Shown here piece by piece: positions 32,395 to 38,150 of a stretch of 38,150 nt of DNA. Within the stretch, counting starts at the first letter, position 1; the number at the start of each line of letters is the position of its first letter. Position numbers and translations under genes: made by a program. Location of the stretch: NCBI GenBank assembly GCA_007135395.1, contig SLIZ01000009.1, forward strand, positions 1 to 38,150, in the 5' to 3' direction. The DNA comes from Wenzhouxiangellaceae bacterium. GTDB lineage: Bacteria; Pseudomonadota; Gammaproteobacteria; Xanthomonadales; Wenzhouxiangellaceae. Under the pieces are notes generated by a model that saw nothing but the letters and a program-made list of their open reading frames with translations, was not told the origin of the DNA and ran no database searches.

Positions 32395-33960
32395 TCAGGG
32401 ACCCATTGGTCGGTCCCGGTCGCGGTCGACCAGGCAGTAGAAACCGAAAGGCTCGTCGGACTCGTTTTTGAGCTGGTGGACGGCGAGGGGTTCGATGTAG
32501 GCCAGGTCGTGCTCTCCGAGGGGCTTGTGGGTGTCGTCCAGAACCAGGGTGCCGGTGCCTCGGGCACCGATAATGACGTGGGTATGGAGATGCTTTTCCA
32601 GGCTGGTGTAACCGCCGGGGGCCAGTTCGAAGTAGCGCAGGTCGAAGTTCATCTGTTCGCCGTTGTTGCCCATTAACTCCACTCGGCGTACTCCCTTGAA
32701 GGGCAGGGTGTCATCGTCCTTGTAGAGCTGGCTTTCCCGGCCGTCCCATTCAAAGTCCGGATTCTTTTTCAGGTAGTGCTTCAAGGCGCTGATCTGCATG
32801 CCCGGCAGTTCACAGGAGCTCATCCGCCACTCTGCCGGTGCATGCTGTTGCTCACCGTACAACCCGGCGAGCTTGCCGATGGATTGCCCGGTCACCTCGG
32901 CCAGTCGGTCCCCGGACTTGAGCAGATCACCGCCAATGAGAATGGCGCAATCCGGACCGTATTCGCGGCCCATATCTTCGAGCATGTCCAGGGTCTTTCC
33001 GCCGGCCGGGCAGGGCATGGTGGCGTGCAGGCCGTTGAACGGGCAGGTAAGCAGATCCACCACGTCCCGGCACTCGGAAAGCGCAGCGGAAATTCGCCCG
33101 CCCTTGCCCGGGAAAATGCTTATATCGGCCCCGGACACACGGGCCAGGGTACCCAGCAGAACGCCACTGGCTATGCCGTGGTCCTCCGGTTCGGTCAGGG
33201 CACCGGCCATGGCCGGGTGGGCCATGTACATCAGATCGAAATCGGCAGCCATACGGCCGGCGGTTTCCAGGCCCATCACCAGCGGGCAAAGCAGCACACC
33301 GGGCAGGTTGCGCCGGTGGACGAACTCGAGCTGGCGCAGCAGCCGGGAACCGGAGCCAGCCACGTGGGGCAGGTAGAGGCAGCGCCGGCCGGTCTGGTCA
33401 TTGGCCCGCTCGACCGCGGTTGCACAGGCATCGACCCGGTGTTTGAAGGATTCGAAATCCTCGTGGACCAGGTTCTGGTCATCCTTGAGCAGGTCGCCAC
33501 CACCGCGGGCAAACTCGCCAGCCAGCCGGGCCAGGTGTTCGACGGAGCTGCCCCGGGGCTTCAGCGCGGTGCACAGAAGGGGGCGCTGGCCGATGCCGGT
33601 GGCGAGGCGGATTCCGTCGATTCCGTAACGGGGGCCATGAAGTTGCCCGGTGACCGCCGGGGGCAGGGTCACGTCGACCAGTTTCAGCCGCGGGTAAAAG
33701 GAGATATTTCCGAACAGCAGGTGGAAGAGCTGCCCGACCTGACCGGCGGCGACTTCCGGGGCGTAGCTGACGGTGATGCGGTATTTCTCATCACCCCGGG
33801 CCTCGACGGACTCCACGCGGCCCACCAGTGACTCCCGGATTTCCGGAGTGACAAGTTCTTCGATGACCTCCACGCTTTGTTCAAGAGCGATGGCCCGGCC
33901 AAGGGTTTCCGGGTCCCGGTCGGGCCGGGTAGCGATATAAGTTGCCTGGATTCTGTCCAT
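32395..33960 (-). CDS. RuBisCO-like protein fused to a C-terminal cupin domain
   Basis: A 521-residue protein from the ATG at 33960; a longer reading from 34062 would run into trpS. Residues about 1-370 are a form IV RuBisCO-like domain: KPRGSS (134-139), GGDLLKDDQN (154-163) with K159 and D161 at the carbamate-lysine and metal positions, H248 in AHPAMAGA, loop-6-like FPGKGG (283-288) and GG at 343-344. Residues about 385-521 are a cupin: H457, H459, H461 in the first motif and H495 with N499 in the second. In Rhodospirillum rubrum a RuBisCO-like isomerase turns methylthioribulose-1-phosphate into methylthioxylulose-5-phosphate and a separate cupin splits this to DXP and methanethiol; the fusion may do both. 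No mtn gene is nearby. It is convergent with ubiB (8 bases) and divergent from trpS. Confidence 0.85.
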   Translation of the reverse strand: MDRIQATYIATRPDRDPETLGRAIALEQSVEVIEELVTPEIRESLVGRVESVEARGDEKYRITVSYAPEVAAGQVGQLFHLLFGNISFYPRLKLVDVTLPPAVTGQLHGPRYGIDGIRLATGIGQRPLLCTALKPRGSSVEHLARLAGEFARGGGDLLKDDQNLVHEDFESFKHRVDACATAVERANDQTGRRCLYLPHVAGSGSRLLRQLEFVHRRNLPGVLLCPLVMGLETAGRMAADFDLMYMAHPAMAGALTEPEDHGIASGVLLGTLARVSGADISIFPGKGGRISAALSECRDVVDLLTCPFNGLHATMPCPAGGKTLDMLEDMGREYGPDCAILIGGDLLKSGDRLAEVTGQSIGKLAGLYGEQQHAPAEWRMSSCELPGMQISALKHYLKKNPDFEWDGRESQLYKDDDTLPFKGVRRVELMGNNGEQMNFDLRYFELAPGGYTSLEKHLHTHVIIGARGTGTLVLDDTHKPLGEHDLAYIEPLAVHQLKNESDEPFGFYCLVDRDRDRPMGP

Positions 33961-33975
33961 TGAGCAGGAATTCCG

Positions 33976-34001
33976 TACAATAACCCGCTTTTCAGGCGGG
34001 T
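33976..34001 (+). promoter_or_regulatory. -10-like element and leader stem upstream of trpS
   Basis: TACAAT (33976-33981) is a good -10 match; no convincing -35 is visible. Immediately after it ACCCGC (33983-33988) pairs with GCGGGT (33996-34001), loop TTTTCAG, ending 10 bases before the trpS ATG. All of this fits in the 51-base space shared with the divergent RuBisCO-like gene. No tryptophan-codon leader peptide is present. Confidence 0.4.
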
Positions 34002-34011
34002 CTTTCGATTC

Positions 34012-35019
34012 ATGGAAAAACAGCGGGTTCTTACCGGCATTACCACTTCGGGCACGCCCCACCTGGGCAACTACGTGGGGGCGATCAAGCCGGCCATCGA
34101 GTCCAGCCGTCTGGATTCAATGGAGACATTTTACTTTCTCGCCGACTATCATGCCCTGGTCAAGTGCCACGAGCCCGAACGGGTCAACCGTTCGACCCTG
34201 GAGATCGCCGCCACCTGGCTCGCCCTGGGACTGGATACGGAGCGTTCCCTGTTCTATCGCCAGTCGGATCTGCCGGAAATCCCGGAGTTGACCTGGCTTC
34301 TGACCTGCGCCTGCGCCAAGGGCCTGATGAACCGGGCTCATGCCTACAAGGCCGCCGTGGCCGAAAACGAGGCGGCCGGCGAGGATGCTGACCTGGGCAT
34401 TTCCATGGGCCTTTTCTGCTACCCGGTCCTCATGGCCGCCGATATTCTCATGTTCAACGCTCACAAGGTACCCGTGGGCCGCGACCAGGTCCAGCACCTG
34501 GAAATGGCCCGGGATATTGCCGCGCGCTTCAATCATCGCTACGGAGAGCACTTCGTTCTGCCCGAAGCGGTGATCGACGAACATGTAGCGACCTTGCCGG
34601 GCACCGACGGGCGCAAGATGTCGAAAAGCTACGACAACACCATCGGCCTGTGGCTGCCGGAGAAAAAACTGCGCAAGGCCATCATGCGCATCAAGACCAA
34701 TTCCCAGGAGCCGGGGGAGCCCAAGGATCCCGACAGCGCGCCGGTCTATTCCGTCTACGCCGCCTTCGCCACCCGGCAACAGCGCGCGGACATGCGCAAG
34801 GCTTTCGCCGACGGCATTGCCTGGGGCGAGGTCAAGCAGCAACTGTTCGAACTCATCAATGCCGAACTGGCAGAACCCCGTCAGCGATACGAGGCACTCA
34901 TGGCCAACCCGGCGGAAATCCAGCGGGAACTGGAGGCCGGAGCCGAGCGGGCCCGGGGGATTGCCGGACCGTTCATTGAAAGACTGCGCCAGGCCGTGGG
35001 CATCCGTCGACTGGGATGA
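34012..35019 (+). CDS. trpS: Tryptophanyl-tRNA synthetase
   Basis: Class I synthetase that charges tRNA-Trp in the cytoplasm, 335 residues, matching the bacterial size. The HIGH-type motif is HLGN (17-20) in [13 protein letters not shown], the KMSKS motif is exact (202-206) in [13 protein letters not shown], and the tryptophan pocket segment [18 protein letters not shown] is present. ATG at 34012. Its TGA overlaps the next ATG (ATGA, 35016-35019), so it heads an apparent operon with a fumarylacetoacetase-family gene and two fluoride channel genes. Confidence 0.96.
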   Translation: MEKQRVLTGITTSGTPHLGNYVGAIKPAIESSRLDSMETFYFLADYHALVKCHEPERVNRSTLEIAATWLALGLDTERSLFYRQSDLPEIPELTWLLTCACAKGLMNRAHAYKAAVAENEAAGEDADLGISMGLFCYPVLMAADILMFNAHKVPVGRDQVQHLEMARDIAARFNHRYGEHFVLPEAVIDEHVATLPGTDGRKMSKSYDNTIGLWLPEKKLRKAIMRIKTNSQEPGEPKDPDSAPVYSVYAAFATRQQRADMRKAFADGIAWGEVKQQLFELINAELAEPRQRYEALMANPAEIQRELEAGAERARGIAGPFIERLRQAVGIRRLG

Positions 35020-35708
35020 GGCAGCCGGCCTTTCCGCCGCCCGAGCCATGCTGGCTGCCCATGGACGATGGCCGGGCCTTCCCCGCCGGCCGGGTCTGGT
35101 GTGTGGGCCGAAACTACGCCGACCATGCCCGGGAAATGGGGGGCGATCCGACCGCGGAAGCACCGTTTTTCTTTTCCAAGCCCGTTACCAGCCTGTCGCT
35201 GGAAGACACCGTCGCCTATCCGCCGGCAACCGGCGAGTTGCACCATGAAGTCGAACTGGTCGTGGCCCTGGGCCGGGGCGGTCGCAACCTGGACGAGATG
35301 GCTGCCCGGGCGTGCATTCTGGCCGCAGGAGTCGGCGTGGACCTGACCCGCCGGGACGTTCAGGCCGTCGCCCGGGCCGCGGGCCGGCCCTGGGATCTGG
35401 CCAAGGGCTTCGACGCTTCCGCCCCGATAGGCATGCTGAAGGCTGTGGGGGATGCGGGTTTGCCGACCAGGGGGCCGATCGAGCTGGAAGTCAATGGCCG
35501 GGTCCGGCAACAGGGCGATCTCGGGCAGATGATTCTCTCCCCGGTCCGGCTGCTGTGCCGGCTATCGGAAGAAGTGGCGTTGAAACCCGGTGACCTGCTC
35601 ATGACCGGGACTCCGGCCGGGGTCGGGCCGCTCGTCCCGGGGGACCGGGTCGGTGCCCGGATCGTTGGCCTGGCCGGACTCGAATTCCGGATCGTTCCGG
35701 AATCGTGA
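35016..35708 (+). CDS. Fumarylacetoacetate hydrolase-family protein
   Basis: Cytoplasmic FAH-fold enzyme of 230 residues, close in size to E. coli YcgM. The family segments are [12 protein letters not shown] (about 29-40), PFFFSKP, the metal ligands in [11 protein letters not shown] (two glutamates), [22 protein letters not shown] and [12 protein letters not shown]. Relatives include acylpyruvases, oxaloacetate decarboxylases and 2-hydroxyhepta-diene-dioate isomerases; sequence alone does not choose. Its start overlaps the trpS stop and its stop overlaps the first fluC start by 4 bases. Confidence 0.9.
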   Translation: MRQPAFPPPEPCWLPMDDGRAFPAGRVWCVGRNYADHAREMGGDPTAEAPFFFSKPVTSLSLEDTVAYPPATGELHHEVELVVALGRGGRNLDEMAARACILAAGVGVDLTRRDVQAVARAAGRPWDLAKGFDASAPIGMLKAVGDAGLPTRGPIELEVNGRVRQQGDLGQMILSPVRLLCRLSEEVALKPGDLLMTGTPAGVGPLVPGDRVGARIVGLAGLEFRIVPES

Positions 35709-36100
35709 TTTCCCTGGGCACGGGGCTTGCGGTGTTTTTCGGTGGCATGCTCGGTGGAATTGCCCGGTTTGCCCTGGCCCGCTGGATTGACACCCGGCTG
35801 GGTCCGGATTTTCCCTGGGGAACCCTGGCGGTAAACTTGAGCGGCGCACTGGCCGCCGGACTGCTGGCCGGATACCTGGTCGGGTTGCCTGGGCCTGAAG
35901 ACGAGCCTGGCTGGCTCTGGTTCCTGGGCCTGGTTGGCTTCCTGGGCAGCTACACCACCGTTTCAGCCTTCAGCCTCCAGGCCCTTGAGCTGGCCCGTGA
36001 AGGCCGCATGGGGGCCGTGGCGAAGTATGTTTCGGCTTCCCTGGCAGGCTGTCTCTTCGCCGCCGGAGCCGGCCTTCTTGCCGGCGGGGCGTTCCAATGA
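35705..36100 (+). CDS. crcB: Fluoride channel subunit FluC/CrcB, first of a tandem pair
   Basis: Four-helix fluoride channel protein of 131 residues that would export toxic fluoride as part of a dual-topology or heteromeric dimer. It contains GGMLGGIARFALARW, PWGTLAVNLSG (N44) and GFLGSYTTVSAFSLQ (about 78-92). In family members the last motif is GGFTTFSTFSLE; here the first phenylalanine is V86, while F89 remains. The start is a GTG at 35705 that overlaps the upstream stop. The partner gene overlaps its stop by 4 bases, which suggests a heterodimer made in equal amounts. No fluoride riboswitch is visible upstream. Confidence 0.88.
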   Translation: MISLGTGLAVFFGGMLGGIARFALARWIDTRLGPDFPWGTLAVNLSGALAAGLLAGYLVGLPGPEDEPGWLWFLGLVGFLGSYTTVSAFSLQALELAREGRMGAVAKYVSASLAGCLFAAGAGLLAGGAFQ

Positions 36101-36504
36101 GGCGGGTTGCCGGAATCCATTTGCTTGTTGGACTCGGGGCGGGCCTGGGAAGCGTGTTTCGGGTCATCCTGTCCGAGGGGTTCAATCTGGCCGTTGGATT
36201 GCCCTGGGGTACCCTGGCGGCCAATGGGGGCGGATCGTTGCTGATCGGTTGTTACGCCGCCGGCTTTGTTTTCGGTCAGGGCCTCCTGGCCACCGCGCCC
36301 ATGCGGCACTTCGTCATGGCCGGTTTTTGCGGTGGTTTCACCACCTTTTCCATATTCAGCCTCGAGACCCTGGCCCTGGCCGGAAGCGGGCTGATTTCTT
36401 TGGCTGCAATCAACATCGTTATGTCCCTGTCGGTATGGCTGGTTTGTGCCTGGCTGGGCTTCAGATTGGGCCAGTCCTTCAAAGTATCCGGACTGAATAG
36501 ATAG
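36097..36504 (+). CDS. crcB: Fluoride channel subunit FluC/CrcB, second of a tandem pair
   Basis: Second FluC protein, 135 residues, four hydrophobic segments. The pore motifs are complete: PWGTLAANGGGSLLIG (N43) and GFCGGFTTFSIFSLET with F84 and F87. The N-terminal GAGLGSVFRVILSEG segment diverges slightly from the usual GGxLGAxxRY. The ATG at 36097 overlaps the first subunit's stop. Two different FluC subunits in tandem usually form an antiparallel heterodimer with opposite topologies. A small membrane protein gene starts directly after its stop. Confidence 0.88.
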   Translation: MRRVAGIHLLVGLGAGLGSVFRVILSEGFNLAVGLPWGTLAANGGGSLLIGCYAAGFVFGQGLLATAPMRHFVMAGFCGGFTTFSIFSLETLALAGSGLISLAAINIVMSLSVWLVCAWLGFRLGQSFKVSGLNR

Positions 36505-36843
36505 ATGATGTGGGTTGATTTCATCATCCTGACGCCGGTGCTTGTGTTTCTTCTGTGGCTTTACTGGTTTTCCCGCCCGGCTGCGCGCCTGGGTCCGGTG
36601 GATCGACTGGTCCTTGGTCTCACCCCCTTGCTGGTCACGGGCACCCTGTGGGCTGTTCATGCCAGCCTGGATGTGGAAGGCATGGGGTTGAACGTGATTG
36701 CGGTGGCTGCCGGTTACCTGGTGGGCTGCATGCTACTGGGTGCAGGCTGGGGGTTTCGGGTTAAGGCAGCAAGAAAAGGGCAGGGCATGCGATCAAGAGG
36801 CGGCCAGTTCCCCCCTGGCCGAACCCCTGGGTCAGCTCGATGA
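36505..36843 (+). CDS. Small membrane protein of unknown function
   Basis: A 112-residue protein with three hydrophobic segments (about 3-24, 36-52, 60-82) and a basic tail. The ATG at 36505 (or 36508) directly abuts the fluC stop, so translation is likely coupled. The last 25 residues (RKGQGMRSRGGQFPPGRTPGSAR) look non-native, while another frame remains open from there to 36961 with more protein-like content; a frameshift or sequencing error near 36760 is possible. I do not recognise a family. Confidence 0.6.
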   Translation: MMWVDFIILTPVLVFLLWLYWFSRPAARLGPVDRLVLGLTPLLVTGTLWAVHASLDVEGMGLNVIAVAAGYLVGCMLLGAGWGFRVKAARKGQGMRSRGGQFPPGRTPGSAR

Positions 36844-36960
36844 TCAAAGCCTGCAGTCTCTCCTGTCTGAACTCGAAGATGGCCTGGCCCCCATCCGCGA
36901 CGGCAGGGGTATCCTCTTTCCGATGGAAACCCGTTTTGTTCAGGGCCGCAGGTTGCAGTA

Positions 36961-36999
36961 GACAAACGGAAAATGGGCGACCTGCAGCAGGTCACCCAT
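36961..36999 (-). terminator. Intrinsic terminator of the M56-TonB gene
   Basis: On the minus strand ATGGG and GACCTG pair with CAGGTC and CCCAT (36973-36999), then TTTTCCGTTTG follows. The stem is 11 pairs with one mismatch. It lies about 40 bases after the stop of the minus-strand gene. Confidence 0.65.
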
Positions 37000-37038
37000 G
37001 GACTGGTCGGGTCAACCCGGTGGCCGGGTCGGGAAATA

Positions 37039-38150
37039 TCAGTATCCGGAGGCTTCCGGTACCTGGATTGACACGACCGGATCGGTTTCGTATTCAAGGG
37101 TCTGGATAACGCGCACGGGAACCGGGGTGCCATCTTCGGTTGCCGGCCGGAAGTGCCATTGCGAAACGGCGTCGATGGCCGACTGCTCAAACACGCCTTC
37201 CGGCTCGACCTCGAGAAAGACGATGTCCTCGGTGGCACCATCCTCGGTGATGGTGAATTCGACTTTTACATGACCCTCTATTTCTTCCTCGGCAGCCGGC
37301 CCGGGATAAGCCGGCTGGATTCTCACAATGGGCTCGGGGTCAGTGAGTGCTCGCCCGGATCGGGAATTGCTTCCGGCGGCTCCGCCTGAAACGGCGACCG
37401 CAAGGACTTCCACCATGGACTCCGGTCCGGAATTGGAATAACTGGTTGCAGAAACGTTGCTTCCGGCAGTTCCGGCGGAAACGGTGACGGCAAGCCCGGT
37501 GGCAAGGACTACGAGAAGTGTGCCAGCGGCACGGCGAAAGGAACTTTGACGATGCTTTCCAAGCATAACTATTCTCCTCTGGATGGTTTGAGTCTGGCCC
37601 CACGGGGTGGCAAATGCTGCCAGGTTGCGGGGGCCGGAAAGGTTCAGCAGGGCATGGCCGTAACGGGCCCGGTCAGCGGAGCGGAGGCCGGCAAGAACCG
37701 ATGCATCGCAACTGAGCTCCTGGTCGGAGCGAAAGGCCCGGTAGGCGGCCCAGGCCAGGGGATTGAACCAGAACAGTGACAGCAGCAGGCCGGCGCACAG
37801 GTTCGCAAGGTTGTCATGCCGTTTTGCATGCCGAAGCTCATGGGCGATGACCAGTTGCATGGTCGAGGCCGGGAGAGATTCCACGATCTTCGGCGGCAAC
37901 AGGATGAACGGGCGGAGAAGGCCGGCGACCAGCGGGGTTTCGGTATTCCGTGAAACGCAAATGCGTTCGGAAGAAAACCGACCGGTGCCGGGTGGCATGG
38001 TTATCTTCCCGCGCAGGGGCCGGCTGCCGGCAACAAGATTCCGCGCGGCGAGGATCCTTGCTGCCAGGTGACCCAGCATGAGTGTACTGCCGGCAAGCCA
38101 GGCGATCAGCAACCAATTCAGTGCATTGCCCCCGGTGGCCAAAGCCTCAG
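37039..38150 (-). CDS. M56-family (BlaR1-like) metallopeptidase fused to a TonB C-terminal domain, N-terminus beyond the window
   Basis: The reading frame is open to the right edge, so the start and probably the first membrane segments lie outside. The visible part has a membrane segment, then the gluzincin motif HELRH (codons 37828-37842) with ELSCDASV further on, typical of M56 peptidases related to BlaR1/MecR1. After another membrane segment comes a Gly/Ser/Ala-rich linker and a C-terminal TonB-like domain (PIVRIQPAYP, GHVKVEFTITEDG, AIDAVSQWHFRPA). Such fusions occur in proteobacteria and are often next to a BlaI-like repressor. The function may be sensing and signalling at the membrane; antibiotic resistance cannot be inferred. 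Confidence 0.88.
   Translation of the reverse strand, partial: EALATGGNALNWLLIAWLAGSTLMLGHLAARILAARNLVAGSRPLRGKITMPPGTGRFSSERICVSRNTETPLVAGLLRPFILLPPKIVESLPASTMQLVIAHELRHAKRHDNLANLCAGLLLSLFWFNPLAWAAYRAFRSDQELSCDASVLAGLRSADRARYGHALLNLSGPRNLAAFATPWGQTQTIQRRIVMLGKHRQSSFRRAAGTLLVVLATGLAVTVSAGTAGSNVSATSYSNSGPESMVEVLAVAVSGGAAGSNSRSGRALTDPEPIVRIQPAYPGPAAEEEIEGHVKVEFTITEDGATEDIVFLEVEPEGVFEQSAIDAVSQWHFRPATEDGTPVPVRVIQTLEYETDPVVSIQVPEASGY
37366..37510 (-). repeat. Imperfect internal duplication in the linker of the M56-TonB gene
   Basis: Segments at about 37366-37408 and 37456-37510 are similar (both contain TTGCTTCCGGC...TTCCGCC-like and ...CAAGGAC blocks) and encode related peptides, AVTVSAGTAGSN and AVAVSGGAAGSN. 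They are separated by about 48 bases. Confidence 0.5.

Noticed and set aside
32776-33831. Open frame of 351 codons opposite the RuBisCO-like gene
   Set aside because: No motifs; the minus-strand frame carries both the RuBisCO-like and cupin motifs.
32395-33960. True carbon-fixing RuBisCO
   Set aside because: The second lysine of KPK, the metal-ligand glutamate and other carboxylase residues are substituted, and a cupin is attached.
33983-34001. trp-type attenuator upstream of trpS
   Set aside because: There is no leader peptide with tryptophan codons, no T-run and no alternative stem.
33961-34062. Longer N-terminus for the RuBisCO-like protein starting at 34062
   Set aside because: It would overlap the trpS start and add a segment unlike the family; the ATG at 33960 gives the expected N-terminus.
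1-38150. CRISPR arrays, tRNA or rRNA genes, insertion sequences, phage genes
   Set aside because: I looked for regular long repeats, cloverleaf-like sequences, terminal inverted repeats with transposase frames and integrases and saw none.

Overview
The window looks like chromosome of a free-living, high-GC gammaproteobacterium. I base this on the gene set and order: queG facing nnr-tsaE, a complete Pho/Pst cluster with long-form PstC and PstA, homodimer-type pyrC, dusB and ubiB-type genes, and outer-membrane proteins. Most proteins are acidic. The lineage cannot be fixed from sequence alone; a marine or halophilic group is a guess. I see no rRNA, tRNA, CRISPR array, insertion sequence or phage gene. 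No gene-free stretch exceeds about 200 bases.

Layout. 1-2114: the end of an unknown membrane-anchored protein gene (runs off the left edge) and mltF, both on the minus strand, facing gltX. 2115-5016: gltX, a Zur-like Fur-family regulator and a WYL-domain regulator. 5017-15776: the phosphate block, phoB-phoR, an OprO/OprP-like porin, pstS, pstC, pstA, a 29-codon ORF, pstB, phoU and a 51-residue membrane protein. Four Pho boxes precede phoB, the porin, pstS and pstC, each with a -10-like hexamer exactly 10 bases downstream. PstSCAB would import phosphate that crosses the outer membrane through the porin, PhoR and PhoU would sense supply, and PhoB would activate the whole block.

15792-21158: an unassigned class III aminotransferase and queG (minus), then nnr and tsaE (plus), then phaB (minus). 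21311-27497: pyrC, a PerM/AI-2E transporter, a PAS-GAF-GGDEF diguanylate cyclase, an S41-type protein that lacks the catalytic lysine, and a secreted protein of unknown function. 27553-32386: a small membrane protein (minus), dusB, an unknown protein (possibly DUF432), a MscS-type channel and a UbiB/ABC1 kinase. 32395-33960 (minus): a RuBisCO-like protein fused to a C-terminal cupin domain. 34012-36843: trpS, a fumarylacetoacetase-family enzyme, two tandem fluoride channel subunits and a small membrane protein, with overlapping or abutting ends. The right edge cuts an M56-peptidase/TonB fusion on the minus strand.

The most notable item is the RuBisCO-like/cupin fusion. It joins two protein types known as separate enzymes of the methylthioadenosine-to-isoprenoid route of Rhodospirillum rubrum, and may be a two-step enzyme. 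Next are the small ORFs of the Pho cluster, the consistent set of Pho boxes, the S41 protein with a broken dyad, and the asymmetric fluoride channel pair.
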